Shown: positions 17,350 to 26,490, numbered from the stretch's first letter. The stretch: 64,000 bases of DNA from Paraburkholderia haematera (GCF_905220975.1 NZ_CAJNBK010000028.1:17381-81380), one strand, 5' to 3'. Made by a program: numbers and translations. The notes: generated by a model from the letters alone, not told the origin.

Positions 17350-19424
17350 GTTGCACCGAGCGTCGCGACAGTCTGGATACGGTAGACGTCGAGTGGAATC
17401 TCTTCGATCGCCAGCACCTCGATGCGCCAGCCGAAGTCGCGCACCAGACGCGCAAGGTGCGGACGCAGCACAGCCTGCGTGACGATCAGACTGATCCCGG
17501 AGAGGTCCGCAGCAAAGATCTGCTGCGCCCGCGTCAGATCTTCAGCGGAGAGCACGCACTGCGGCTCGCCGTCGACACCGCTTCTGATCTGCGCCTCGAG
17601 ACTGGCTTCCCATGCCGGCTCCAGCACCGCCGCGGCGAGCGTCCATGTCTCGAGGTCAGCGTAGCCGCGCACGAACTGCCGTCCGAGCTGGATGCGCGCG
17701 TCCCGCACCATCCGGTCAATCGTGCGCTCACCCGCCGGCACGCGCACAACGGCTTCGAGAATCGCGCGCAGGTTGCGAATCGGCACCCGCTGCTGCAGCA
17801 GTTGCCGCAGCACGCTCGCGAGCTGCACCGTGCTCGCGGCCTGCGCCACCTGCGCGACCAGTTCACGAAATTCGATCGCCAACTGATCGAGCAGGAAACG
17901 CGTTTCCTGCGTGCCGAGAAAATCGGCAGCCGAACGTTCGCAGACTTCCGTGAGGTGATTGCATAGGGCTTCATCGACGGTCGCCTTGCGGATGCCCGAA
18001 TCGTTGATCGACGCCGCCTTTGCGGCCGCCACCCAGACCGATTTCGCGGCACGCGGCTGGTAGCCCTCGACGCCGTCGAACGTAATCAGGTTCTCATCTC
18101 CGCTCACCAACAGGTGGGCGGGGACCAGCGTGCCACTCGCAAACGGCACGTCCTCGATATCGAAGATGTAGCGCTCCGGGTCGAGCCTCGCGTCGCGCAG
18201 CAACGCGAGGCCAGGAAACGGCACGCCCAGTTCGACCATCAGGTGTCGGCGCAACTGGCCGAGTTGCCGGTTCAGCGCCTCGGGCCGCAACGCATCGAAA
18301 GCCTTCAGGCCGAGCCGCAGCCGCAACGTCGCACTGGTGCCCAGTTCGACATCGTCGAGGATGCGCGGCACATAGTTGCCACCGTCGCGCGTCATCTCAG
18401 GCATCAACGCGCGCTGTGAGTTCGCCGCGACCGCGGCATTGCGCATTAGCGTAATCGCCAGCGCAAGCAGCAGGCCGCCGGCAACCAGAAACTGGATATG
18501 CGGAAAACCTGGAATCGCCGCCAACGAGAGACATGCCACACCGGCCATCGCGATCGCTTTCGGATGCAGCGCGAGTTGCCGGTAAATGTCGCCGCCCAGA
18601 TGCGCATCCGCGTTGTCGGCCGAAGCCACGCGGGTAACGAGGATGCCCGCCGCCACCGACACGATCAGCGACGGAATCTGCGACACCAGACCGTCGCCGA
18701 CCGTGAGAATCGTATAGGTGTGCAGCGCGTCGCCGAACGACATGCCGCGCTGCGCGATGCCGACCGCCAGGCCGCCCACGATATTCACCAGCGCGACGAC
18801 GAGCCCCGCCACCGCGTCGCCCTTGACGAATTTCATCGCGCCGTCGAGCGAGCCATAGAAGTACGTCTCGCGTTCGAGCGCCGCGCGCATCCGGCTTGCC
18901 TGCGCAGCCGTGATCACCCCGTTGCGCATGTCGGCGTCGATGCTCATCTGGCGGCCCGGAATGCCATCCAGCGTAAAGCGCGCGGCCACTTCGGCCACCC
19001 GGTCAGCCCCCTTCGCGACCACGATGAACTGGATCGCCGCGAGCACGATGAACACCACCAGTCCGACCGCGACGTTGCCGCCCACCACCATTTCACCGAA
19101 TGCGGCGATGATCTGGCCGGCGTGCCCATGCAACAGGATCATCTTGGTCGACGCAATTGCCAGCGCAAGGCGCAGCAGCGTGGTGATCAGCAATAGCGAC
19201 GGAAAACTCGCGAGTTCCGCGGCCTTCGACACGTACAGGGTAGTAGTCAGCATCGTCAGGCTGGCAGCGAAGCTCACGCAAATGAACAGATCGAGCACGA
19301 ATGGCGGCACGGGCACGATCAGGAGCGCAAGCACGGCAAGCATGCCGATGCCTACCGCGAGATCCGCGTGACGCGCAAAGAAAGCCGAAAGATCGTAGCG
19401 GCTGAGAATGGAACGGTTCGACAT
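17346..19424 (-). CDS. sctV: T3SS export gate SctV (HrcV)
   Basis: A 692-aa inner-membrane export gate protein of the FHIPEP family. About eight membrane helices occupy residues 20-325, with conserved LLRLALAIASTKMILLHG and MSIDADMRNG in the linker region; a cytoplasmic nonamer-forming domain follows. The ATG at 19424 begins one base after the sctU stop, so the two are coupled. Length is normal. Confidence 0.95.
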   Translation of the reverse strand: MSNRSILSRYDLSAFFARHADLAVGIGMLAVLALLIVPVPPFVLDLFICVSFAASLTMLTTTLYVSKAAELASFPSLLLITTLLRLALAIASTKMILLHGHAGQIIAAFGEMVVGGNVAVGLVVFIVLAAIQFIVVAKGADRVAEVAARFTLDGIPGRQMSIDADMRNGVITAAQASRMRAALERETYFYGSLDGAMKFVKGDAVAGLVVALVNIVGGLAVGIAQRGMSFGDALHTYTILTVGDGLVSQIPSLIVSVAAGILVTRVASADNADAHLGGDIYRQLALHPKAIAMAGVACLSLAAIPGFPHIQFLVAGGLLLALAITLMRNAAVAANSQRALMPEMTRDGGNYVPRILDDVELGTSATLRLRLGLKAFDALRPEALNRQLGQLRRHLMVELGVPFPGLALLRDARLDPERYIFDIEDVPFASGTLVPAHLLVSGDENLITFDGVEGYQPRAAKSVWVAAAKAASINDSGIRKATVDEALCNHLTEVCERSAADFLGTQETRFLLDQLAIEFRELVAQVAQAASTVQLASVLRQLLQQRVPIRNLRAILEAVVRVPAGERTIDRMVRDARIQLGRQFVRGYADLETWTLAAAVLEPAWEASLEAQIRSGVDGEPQCVLSAEDLTRAQQIFAADLSGISLIVTQAVLRPHLARLVRDFGWRIEVLAIEEIPLDVYRIQTVATLGAT

Positions 19425-19425
19425 G

Positions 19426-20166
19426 TTATTGACCAAGCTCCCGATGAAGCGTGCGGCGACGGTTCTTGACGTACGGGTCGCCTTCGTCGTCGCGGAATTC
19501 CCGTTTGATTTCGCTCTTGTCCATGCGCAAACCGCGCAGCCACAGAAAGCGCTGGATGAAATAGTCAGCGGCGCCGGGCACGATCTGCGATGCCGCCATC
19601 CAGGCAAGCAGATGCGAGTGCGATATCGCCGTATAGCCGAGGTGAACCGGCAATGAGAAGACCCAGATGGGCGCAAGCTGCCGCAACCACGCGGCGAGCG
19701 CCTGCGCGAACAGAAATAGCAGGATCGCGAACTGCAGCAGCGTGAGTACCACGTCCCACAGCAGGCGCAGGCTGAACATCTGCTTGAACCCGTTCACCGG
19801 GTTCAGACGCTTCATGTCGGGTGTCACACGCTTCCACGCGATCATTGCGCGCGTCTGCATCAATTCCGGCACCAGAACCGCCAGTACACCGATGCCGAGC
19901 GTGGTCAGGATGGCCGGCACGAATGCGCTCAGCGCGGCGAGCGTCGACGCAAACCGGTCGCCGAACGGAAGGGCGGCGTCTAGCGTCGTGATATGCAGCA
20001 TCAGCCTCGTGCCCAACGCATAGAGCCGCGGAGCCTCGATGAACAGATACAGCCACCAGAACAGACCGCTGAACGCGACCGTCAGATGCGTGCTCTTCGC
20101 GATTTCGCCGTCCTGGCGCGCACGGCGGATTCGCCTGGCGGTTGGGGCTTCGGTCTTGTCACTCAT
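19426..20166 (-). CDS. sctU: T3SS switch protein SctU, lacking the NPTH domain
   Basis: A 246-aa product, whereas SctU/YscU/FlhB proteins are normally about 340-360 aa. The N-terminus SDKTEAPTARRIRRARQDG and four membrane helices are typical, and the linker helix DKSEIKREFRDDEGDPYVKN is present. The protein then stops after RRRTLHRELGQ, where relatives continue into the cytoplasmic domain with the autocleaved NPTH loop. sctV starts one base later, and no frame in the gap encodes the missing part. In known systems the NPTH domain switches secretion from needle to later substrates. The truncation is clean and at a domain border, which suggests evolutionary loss rather than a sequencing slip. 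Confidence 0.9.
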   Translation of the reverse strand: MSDKTEAPTARRIRRARQDGEIAKSTHLTVAFSGLFWWLYLFIEAPRLYALGTRLMLHITTLDAALPFGDRFASTLAALSAFVPAILTTLGIGVLAVLVPELMQTRAMIAWKRVTPDMKRLNPVNGFKQMFSLRLLWDVVLTLLQFAILLFLFAQALAAWLRQLAPIWVFSLPVHLGYTAISHSHLLAWMAASQIVPGAADYFIQRFLWLRGLRMDKSEIKREFRDDEGDPYVKNRRRTLHRELGQ

Positions 20167-20885
20167 CGCAGATGGATCACATGATCGAACGCGATGCGCA
20201 ACTGGGCAAACAGCGGCGGCACGCTGAGCATCGCGGCAAACGAGAGGATCAACGCCTTGACGGTGCGCGCGGTGGCAAACGGATTGAGCCGCTTTGCATG
20301 CCGCGACATCAACCCGAAAGCAACGTCGATCAGCAGTGCGAGACCGAGCAACGGACTGGCGAGCCGCACGCCTTCGGTCAGCGAGCCGGGCAGGTCGCGC
20401 AGTGCAATGTCCCGGAACACGTCGCTCAGATCAAGGTGCCAACGGCCGGGTGGCCATAACACCCACGCATCCGTAAAGAAGCCAAACAGAAGCGGCAGGC
20501 CTGGCCCCGTAAAGAGCGTCAGGGCGGCAAACTGCGAAAACATCGTTTCGAATAACGCCGCTTCCTGCTGGAAGTGCGGATCGTAAACTGCCGCGCTGGA
20601 GTAGCCGCCCTGCTGGTCGAGTATTGCGCCCGCCGCCGCTGCCGCATGAAAAATCGTGCCGAGCAGCAGACCGAGCGCAGCACCCGTTGCCGCTTCGACG
20701 CAGATCGCCGGCAGCAGGTGCGCCGGCCAGCCGATCTGTTGAGGCAGCATGGCCAGCGCAAGCAGCATCGGCAGCCGCAGCAGGATGCCGAGCGAACCGC
20801 TCTGACCGAACGGCATCAGGAACAGCGCCACTGCGGGCCTGATCGCACAGAACGCAAAACCCTCGAGATAGCCGGTGTAGTTCAT
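20163..20885 (-). CDS. sctT: T3SS export apparatus SctT (HrcT)
   Basis: A 240-aa inner-membrane protein of the SpaR/YscT/FliR family with about six hydrophobic segments and the conserved GAALGLLLGTIFHAAAAAG and LDQQGG regions. It forms the core export gate with SctR and SctS. The stop overlaps the sctU start by four bases (ATGA), and the start follows the sctS stop by two bases. Confidence 0.93.
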   Translation of the reverse strand: MNYTGYLEGFAFCAIRPAVALFLMPFGQSGSLGILLRLPMLLALAMLPQQIGWPAHLLPAICVEAATGAALGLLLGTIFHAAAAAGAILDQQGGYSSAAVYDPHFQQEAALFETMFSQFAALTLFTGPGLPLLFGFFTDAWVLWPPGRWHLDLSDVFRDIALRDLPGSLTEGVRLASPLLGLALLIDVAFGLMSRHAKRLNPFATARTVKALILSFAAMLSVPPLFAQLRIAFDHVIHLR

Positions 20886-20887
20886 GT

Positions 20888-21163
20888 TCAGTGCAGGCGC
20901 CCCGCCGCGATAAAGGTGAACACATGGGTGAGAAAGCGCGTGAGCTCGCGGCTCCCCCAAGGACCGGTAACGATCAGCGCCGCACCGACGCAGATAATCT
21001 TTGCGCCGTAAGGCAGGCTCTGATCCTGTATCTGCGTGACCGACTGCAACAGCCCGATCAGCAGACCGACAAGGGTCGCCACGGCGAGCGCCGGCAGCGA
21101 CAACCAGAACACCAGCATGAGCGCATCGCTGGACAACGTGGCAAGAGAGGGAACACTGTTCAT
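20888..21163 (-). CDS. sctS: T3SS export apparatus SctS (HrcS)
   Basis: A 91-aa protein with two membrane helices and the family signature QSVTQIQDQSLPYGAK. It packs around SctR in the export gate. The ATG overlaps the sctR stop by four bases. Confidence 0.94.
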   Translation of the reverse strand: MNSVPSLATLSSDALMLVFWLSLPALAVATLVGLLIGLLQSVTQIQDQSLPYGAKIICVGAALIVTGPWGSRELTRFLTHVFTFIAAGRLH

Positions 21164-21804
21164 TTGGCATAGCCGACGATAAGGCCGTGCATCAGCTTTG
21201 AGATACCTGACACCGACACAAAGATGAAAAGCTTCAAGGGGATCGATACCGTGCTTGGCGACAGCATCATCATGCCCATGGCGGTTAGCACGTTGGCGAC
21301 GACCAGATCCACCACCAGAAAAGCGATATAGAGCAGAAAGCCCGCCTCGAAGCCGCTCGATATTTCGCTGATCAGAAACGCGGGAATCAGCAGTTGGAAA
21401 TCGGTCTCGCGGGCGTCGTGCCCGGGATCGATCCGCTTCGCGGCGCCGACGAGAAACGCCCGCTCGTCGGGCCGCGAATGCTTCAGCATGAATTCGCCGA
21501 GCGGACCGCGCACCGCCTGCCACAGTTCGGTGGGACGCGGCATCGCAACTTCACCGCTGTCGCTGGCCGGCAGCGCGGCTTCAATCTTCGTGATGGTTGG
21601 CGACATCACGACCAGCGTCGCCGCGAGCGCGATCCCCGAGATCACCAGGTTGCTCGGTGCCTGTTGCACGCCGAGTGCCGAGCGCAACAGCGTCAGCACG
21701 ATGCTGAACTTCGTGAACGAAGTCGTCATCACGACCGCAAGCGGTAGCAGGCCGAGCATGAAGAACACGCCGATGGTCTGCACCTGATCGAGTTGAGCAG
21801 TCAT
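21160..21804 (-). CDS. sctR: T3SS export apparatus SctR (HrcR)
   Basis: A 214-aa FliP/YscR-family protein. SFTKFSIVLTLLRSALGVQQ and the late MMMLSPSTVSIPLKLFIFV are highly conserved in the family; several membrane helices surround a periplasmic loop. It starts within the sctQ stop (four-base overlap). Confidence 0.95.
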   Translation of the reverse strand: MTAQLDQVQTIGVFFMLGLLPLAVVMTTSFTKFSIVLTLLRSALGVQQAPSNLVISGIALAATLVVMSPTITKIEAALPASDSGEVAMPRPTELWQAVRGPLGEFMLKHSRPDERAFLVGAAKRIDPGHDARETDFQLLIPAFLISEISSGFEAGFLLYIAFLVVDLVVANVLTAMGMMMLSPSTVSIPLKLFIFVSVSGISKLMHGLIVGYAK

Positions 21805-22772
21805 GCCGGCAGATCCTCATGAGTGAGTCGGGTCACACGCACGCCTAACGACCCCTCGATCTCGATCAGCTCGCCACGCGCAAACGGAATGCCCTGGCAC
21901 AGCAGCGTCACCTTTCGCTCAGTGGCGGGCAGGCGGAATGCGACGATCGAACCCTGGCGCAGATGGGCCAGTTCAGCGACCGACAACGACAGCGTGCCGA
22001 GCACCGCGTCGAACGCGAACGTCAGGGCGTCGATAGGCAACAACTCACTGGTCACTTCAACGGGCTGGGTTTCATCATTCAGGACATGGTCTATCAAGGT
22101 GTGCTCCTCAGTGAACTTCAACAAAATCCGGCACGCGCCCAAGCGCAATGGCACGCGCAGGTAACACGAATGACGGTCGAACAGCAGTGCGTCGCCCACC
22201 TGGATCTTGCGCAAACGCGGCAGCGACATCGACGGGCCGGGCATACAGATCGGCATACTCACGTACAGGCGGCGCAGCAGCGCCTCGCTGGACAGCGGCG
22301 CCGGCATGCGCCGTTGCAGCCAGGCATCGACCGCGGGGCTGCAAACCGCGAAATGAGCAGCGCGGCCGCTCGCCGCGTGCGTGACGGCGATGCCGTATGC
22401 GCCCGGCTGCGTGCGCGCATCGACAGCGACGGTGGTGACGTCGATCGTGAAACCGAACAGCCCTTCAAGCGCGCACAGCCAATCGCTCAGCGCGTCAACG
22501 ACATGCGTCAGGGCTGTGTCGCCGCGCTCGGCGATCACGGTTGGCGACAGTTCCGGCAGCAGCGCGCCGGCATCGCACGCGGCGCTAAATGACGCGTGCG
22601 CCGCCATGCCGGACACCAGCAAGGGATAGCGCGCGCGGCACGCCTCGAACTCCAGCGTGAAGCGGCGCGTGCCGACTCGCACTGCCTGTGGCCGCCCAAA
22701 GTGCCGGATTGCCAGGTTGTGGCGCTCGGCATCGGCTCGCGCGAGGGTTTCCATATCAGGCCAGAGACTCAT
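21801..22772 (-). CDS. sctQ: T3SS sorting platform/C-ring SctQ (HrcQ)
   Basis: A 323-aa cytoplasmic protein. The C-terminal 80 residues form a SPOA domain (LSLSVAELAHLRQGSIVAF, then a late GELIEIEGSLGVRVTRL), the hallmark of SctQ/FliN. The N-terminal part is variable, as usual. It builds the sorting platform with SctK and SctL. The start overlaps the sctL stop by four bases. Confidence 0.9.
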   Translation of the reverse strand: MSLWPDMETLARADAERHNLAIRHFGRPQAVRVGTRRFTLEFEACRARYPLLVSGMAAHASFSAACDAGALLPELSPTVIAERGDTALTHVVDALSDWLCALEGLFGFTIDVTTVAVDARTQPGAYGIAVTHAASGRAAHFAVCSPAVDAWLQRRMPAPLSSEALLRRLYVSMPICMPGPSMSLPRLRKIQVGDALLFDRHSCYLRVPLRLGACRILLKFTEEHTLIDHVLNDETQPVEVTSELLPIDALTFAFDAVLGTLSLSVAELAHLRQGSIVAFRLPATERKVTLLCQGIPFARGELIEIEGSLGVRVTRLTHEDLPA

Positions 22773-23548
22773 GCGGCCTCCCGCACGAGCCGCCGTTGCA
22801 CGACGCGAGTCTGAATCGGCGAGGTGGGCTGCGGCGGCGGGGGCGCCTGGGACCTGGCCAGCACGGCCAGCGTCAGCCGCACGCCACGCTCGATGTTGTC
22901 GAGCGCCGTGCGTCCCGACCCGTCAGCCAGGTCGTAGGTATGCAACACGTGCGCCACGCCGTCACGGATGCCGCGCTCCAACGCCCGCAGTTGCATCTTC
23001 AGGCCACCATCGATCACGCCAGCTTCGGTTTCGATAACGCACGAATGGGCGGGCAATTCCGCATCGGCCAGAACCGTGCAAAGCGGCGTACCGAGCTCCT
23101 GCTCGATCGTTGCGATCAGTTGGGTGGCGTCCTTGAAGACCGGCGTGGCAACGCGCACGGACACGAGTCGTTGCGACTGCGACACGGCGACCGCGCGGCG
23201 CAACTGATTGGTCAACGTGGCCGACGGCGGCAGTCCGCCGACAATGTCGCACACCGCGCTCAGCACGATCTGCGTCAACCGGTCCTGTAAGCGATGCGCG
23301 GCAAAGGCCGCGGCAGCCGCGCGGCCGACGTGTTCACGCAACGCAGCGGCCTTACCGGCCGAATGACCGCGGCGCCACGCGCGGCGTTTGAGTTCACGCA
23401 CCTGCATGGCGAGGTGAGCGCGTTCTTGTGCCGCTTCGGCTGCGCGCTCAGCTTCGACTGCACGAAGGCCTTCGAGCGACGCGAGTTCGAGCGCGCTCAA
23501 ATGGCCGTCAGATTCGATTCGCCACACGCCCATTCGACAGATCAGCAT
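22769..23548 (-). CDS. sctL: T3SS stator SctL (YscL/HrpE-like)
   Basis: A 259-aa protein with an Ala/Glu/Arg-rich N-terminal coiled coil (about 30-90), a central helical domain and a C-terminal domain with AHSCVIETEAGVIDGGL, the typical YscL/FliH motif. It regulates SctN and links it to SctQ. A long Pro-rich and Arg-rich tail follows. The ATG at 23548 overlaps the sctK stop by seven bases; later in-frame ATGs are possible. Confidence 0.85.
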   Translation of the reverse strand: MLICRMGVWRIESDGHLSALELASLEGLRAVEAERAAEAAQERAHLAMQVRELKRRAWRRGHSAGKAAALREHVGRAAAAAFAAHRLQDRLTQIVLSAVCDIVGGLPPSATLTNQLRRAVAVSQSQRLVSVRVATPVFKDATQLIATIEQELGTPLCTVLADAELPAHSCVIETEAGVIDGGLKMQLRALERGIRDGVAHVLHTYDLADGSGRTALDNIERGVRLTLAVLARSQAPPPPQPTSPIQTRVVQRRLVREAA

Positions 23549-24117
23549 GAGTGCGCCTCCATCAATCGCCGCGCATCGGCAAGCAGTTCCCGCGCTTCGA
23601 GCGCCGACAAGCCGTGCACGCGATAGCGCGTCGCCGCATTCGATATCTCGTGCGGCAGGCGCAGGCTCCACCAGAACGCATAGTGGGAGTCCGTCGCGGT
23701 CTGCATCGCCAACGCCAGTCCAAGCGCCGTCATGTCGTGCCGGCTGGATAGCGTCGGTGGCGGCTCGACTTTCAGGTCGGCCGCGTCGGCACGCGGGTGC
23801 CGTTGAATCGCAGCAAGCAGGCGCGGCGCGACGCTGACCGCCAGCGCGGCACGCGCCCCGGCAGCGACCACGTGGCGCAACGAACGGGCGAATGCGAGTG
23901 CGGCCACGATCCGGCACAAGCGCGCGCACGCCGGCCGCGGCCAGAGCGGCAAGACGGGTGGGACGTCGGCAAGCACCACCTGAATGAGTTGCGGGTAACG
24001 GCTGAACAGAAAGGCATGGGCAGCACGCGCGGCACGCTCGTTTCGAATCGGCTGCCCGGCTTCAAGCCAGCTGTGATGCGCCCATTGGGCAGGTGCGCAG
24101 GTATAAGCGTGCTTCAT
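23542..24117 (-). CDS. sctK: T3SS sorting platform SctK (YscK-like)
   Basis: A 191-aa helical cytoplasmic protein between sctJ and sctL, exactly where yscK sits in Yersinia. SctK proteins are weakly conserved, so the call rests on position, length and the Leu/Ala-rich helices with a conserved-looking LVLADVPPVLPLWPRP-like segment. Its role is to connect the SctQ pods to the SctD inner ring. The start overlaps the sctJ stop by four bases. Confidence 0.7.
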   Translation of the reverse strand: MKHAYTCAPAQWAHHSWLEAGQPIRNERAARAAHAFLFSRYPQLIQVVLADVPPVLPLWPRPACARLCRIVAALAFARSLRHVVAAGARAALAVSVAPRLLAAIQRHPRADAADLKVEPPPTLSSRHDMTALGLALAMQTATDSHYAFWWSLRLPHEISNAATRYRVHGLSALEARELLADARRLMEAHSC

Positions 24118-25043
24118 GTGTCATCTCCGGTGCGGGTCGTGGATTTCGAAGGACCGGTGCCGGCGCCGGCCGTATCGACGGTGTTCGCGTCAGCGCCGTC
24201 GCGTCGCCCGTTCCACACAGACTGCCGGGAATCTACGGGCGGTAGTCCGGCACTGCGCCCGCGCGGCTGCCGTTTGAACCACGTGCGCGTTTCCGAGTGC
24301 CACCACCACATGAAGCCGGTCCCCAGCAGCACGAGCACGGCCAACGCGCACAGCATCGCCGTGGTGCGTCTCGACGCCTTGCCGCTGTCTTGCCCGCAGG
24401 GCATCGCCTCGACCGCGCCCGCGGCACCGGCGACGTCGGCGCCGTCTGTGCAGTTGCCAGGAAAGCTCAGCACCGGCGTCACCGGCAGCATCGTCAGCGA
24501 CACGCGCGCGGGCGTCAGCCCCTCTACACTGCCCGCCACCAGTGCGCGAATCTTGTCGCGCATCAGTTCGAGGTTGTAGTCGCTGCGGTAGCGCATCATC
24601 ACGGACGCCGACGGCAGCGTGTCCTGGGCGGGATCCATCGGATCTTTTTGAGGCAGCACGATGTGCACGCGGGCGAGCAGGACGCCGTCCATCTTCTCGA
24701 GCGTTTCGGACAGTTCCTGCGACAGCCCATACACATAGCGGACGCGATCTTCCTCGGGGCTCGAGATCAACCCCTGGCGGCTAAACAGGTCGCCGAGATT
24801 CGCGTGGCCACCGCGCGGCAGCGCATACGCGCTGGCCAGTTCGGTGGCGACCACCGCATCGGCGTCGTCGACCGAAATGTTCCAGGTCCGGTCCGCGTTG
24901 CGCTCCTTGTAGCCGTTGATGCCGTGATGGCTCAGCGCGGCGACGATGCGATTCGCCTGGTCCTCGTCCAGGCCTTCAAAAAGCGAGGTTCTGCAGCCGA
25001 CGAGGAAAAGCAGCACCGGCAGCAGGATCAGGGTGCGGCGCAT
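24114..25043 (-). CDS. sctJ: T3SS inner-ring lipoprotein SctJ (HrcJ)
   Basis: A 309-aa lipoprotein with signal LILLPVLLFLVGC and lipidated Cys17, then RTSLFEGLDEDQANRIVAAL, the family start. Later comes GVLLARVHIVLP, and a C-terminal membrane helix LCALAVLVLLGTGFMWWW near 230. The tail after the helix is longer and more polar than in YscJ. It forms the inner-membrane ring with SctD. The start overlaps the sctI stop as TGATG. Confidence 0.95.
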   Translation of the reverse strand: MRRTLILLPVLLFLVGCRTSLFEGLDEDQANRIVAALSHHGINGYKERNADRTWNISVDDADAVVATELASAYALPRGGHANLGDLFSRQGLISSPEEDRVRYVYGLSQELSETLEKMDGVLLARVHIVLPQKDPMDPAQDTLPSASVMMRYRSDYNLELMRDKIRALVAGSVEGLTPARVSLTMLPVTPVLSFPGNCTDGADVAGAAGAVEAMPCGQDSGKASRRTTAMLCALAVLVLLGTGFMWWWHSETRTWFKRQPRGRSAGLPPVDSRQSVWNGRRDGADANTVDTAGAGTGPSKSTTRTGDDT

Positions 25044-25366
25044 CAGCTTCGTTGCGTCAGCGTCTGGATCGCGCGGCCGATCTCGTCGGCCACACGCACC
25101 GTCATTTGCACCTTCACCCCGAAGGCGCCCATGTCGGCCTGAAGACGCAGCATGTCAGACGTCGAGATGCGGCCAGTGTCGAGTTGATCGAGGTGCTGCG
25201 ACAGTTGCTTCGCCGACGTATCCTGCACGTTCTGCGCATGCGCCAGCAGACGCTCGACCAGCGAAGCTTCGGCACCCGAACCGGCAGCGGACAGGCCCGC
25301 GGCCGGCGTCACAGGGGACAATGGGCCGGCTTGCGTCGGCATGGTGGTGACCGGAGGTTGCAACAT
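25043..25366 (-). CDS. sctI: T3SS inner-rod/needle adaptor SctI
   Basis: A 107-aa protein with a Pro/Ala-rich N-terminus and a C-terminal amphipathic helix whose end, VADEIGRAIQTLTQRS, fits the YscI/PrgJ pattern. In Ysc-type clusters sctI lies just before sctJ, as here. It anchors the needle to the export gate and is an early secreted substrate. Confidence 0.8.
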   Translation of the reverse strand: MLQPPVTTMPTQAGPLSPVTPAAGLSAAGSGAEASLVERLLAHAQNVQDTSAKQLSQHLDQLDTGRISTSDMLRLQADMGAFGVKVQMTVRVADEIGRAIQTLTQRS

Positions 25367-25367
25367 A

Positions 25368-25832
25368 TCAGTGCCCGCCTAGATTAGTTAGTCGTTCTAT
25401 GGTTGAAAGGGGAGTCGCAGCCTGCGCGGCATGCGCGGCGCGAGCGGCGCGGGTATACGGTGCGCATTCGGGCAGGTTCAGAAATGCCGCAGCCATCGAA
25501 CTCGCACCCGGTTCGTCGCTATCCGCCACCGTGATCAGCGTGCGTACGCCGAGCGCGTAGTGGCCTTCGAATATCCGGCACACGCCGAGCCAGGCGCGTG
25601 CCAGCGCGCTGTCCGGTACGACGCCGAGCGCCCGGCCGAACAGCAGCGATGCGCCCCGGTAATTCGCACGATCGATCTCGACAAGACCCTGCCCGAGGTA
25701 CGGAAAGGCCCGCTGCGGATACAGCAAGGCCAGCCGGTCGAACAGGTAGTCCGCCTCGTCGAAGCGTCGATGAATGCGAGCGTAGTGACCGATCGAAATC
25801 AGCAGCTCCAGTGTGTCGTCCTGCATCTGCAA
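25368..25832 (-). CDS. sctG: TPR-type needle chaperone SctG (YscG-like)
   Basis: A 154-aa protein built of tetratricopeptide-like helices (for example RFDEADYLFDRLALLYPQRA and NYRGASLLFGRALGVVPDSA). It lies between the needle gene and sctI, the place of yscG. In Yersinia, YscG pairs with YscE to hold needle subunits monomeric in the cytoplasm. The C-terminal 25 residues are Ala-rich. No ribosome-binding site is obvious in the one-base gap to sctI. Confidence 0.7.
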   Translation of the reverse strand: MQMQDDTLELLISIGHYARIHRRFDEADYLFDRLALLYPQRAFPYLGQGLVEIDRANYRGASLLFGRALGVVPDSALARAWLGVCRIFEGHYALGVRTLITVADSDEPGASSMAAAFLNLPECAPYTRAARAAHAAQAATPLSTIERLTNLGGH

Positions 25833-25881
25833 TGGCTCCCGAAGACGCCGCGAGGGCGTCTCCGTCCTGGTTAAAAAAACG

Positions 25882-26217
25882 TTAGCGAGACGCGCGCGCG
25901 GTTTCCTTCTGTGCGTCGGTCAGGCCCTGCACCATTGACGTTGCAGCACTCTGGGTCGTATTGACCGCACCCATCGCCTGCTGGACTTTCAGCATTTCGA
26001 CGTTCTGCTGCTTGTTGGGGGCGGCTTCGGCTTTCTGCAATTTGTTGTCGAAATCCTGGTTCTGCTTTGAGAGAATCTTCGCCAGCACTTCGACAACCTT
26101 CTGGGCCGATATACCGCCTCCGTCGCCGACCACCGAATCGCCGCCACCGCCCCCCGCACCGCCGGAGAAACCGCTGCCGCCAGAATTCGGAGACATCGTT
26201 GTATTAACCTGACTCAT
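25882..26217 (-). CDS. sctF: T3SS needle subunit SctF, Gly-rich N-terminus
   Basis: A 111-aa secreted protein without signal peptide or cysteine. Residues 10-38 are Gly/Ser-rich; residues 40-110 form a helix-turn-helix with a short Ala-Pro-Asn turn, the shape of T3SS needle subunits. GAGGAA seven bases before the ATG at 26217 supports the start. It lies between SctE-like and SctG-like genes, as yscF does. The glycine-rich extension is unusual; Ysc needles are about 85 aa. Confidence 0.75.
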   Translation of the reverse strand: MSQVNTTMSPNSGGSGFSGGAGGGGGDSVVGDGGGISAQKVVEVLAKILSKQNQDFDNKLQKAEAAPNKQQNVEMLKVQQAMGAVNTTQSAATSMVQGLTDAQKETARASR

Positions 26218-26232
26218 CTTTGGATTCCTCAA

Positions 26233-26490
26233 TTAATCTCGAGCGTTTGTGAAGCTCGCGCTTCGTTCCACCACCTGTCGAGCCGCTCGCAAACACTCGA
26301 CAAGCAGAACCAGTTCATTTTTCACGGTCGGCGCAGCGGTCACCAGCGCATCGCTAATGCGGCCAATCTCAGCAGTCAGCCGTGCCGCGACCATCTCGCG
26401 ACCCGCGCCGCCGGCTTCGGCAAGTTGAGCCTCTAGCGGTAACTCGGCGCACGCACCAAGCGTGCTCTTACTGGCAATTTTTTGGGGCAT
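26233..26490 (-). CDS. Possible needle co-chaperone SctE (YscE-like)
   Basis: An 85-aa helical protein overlapping the end of sctD by 23 bases and ending 16 bases before sctF. Position between sctD and sctF matches yscE, and two amphipathic helices (MVAARLTAEIGRISDALV and VKNELVLLVECLRAARQVVE) fit the hairpin fold. Sequence similarity is too weak to be sure. The start could be the ATG at 26490 or at 26499. Confidence 0.5.
   Translation of the reverse strand: MPQKIASKSTLGACAELPLEAQLAEAGGAGREMVAARLTAEIGRISDALVTAAPTVKNELVLLVECLRAARQVVERSASFTNARD

Noticed and set aside
19426..19676. A frameshift explaining the short SctU
   Set aside because: The frame opposite sctU upstream of the sctV ATG encodes no NPTH-like sequence, and there is only one base between the two genes, so the missing domain is not hidden in another frame.
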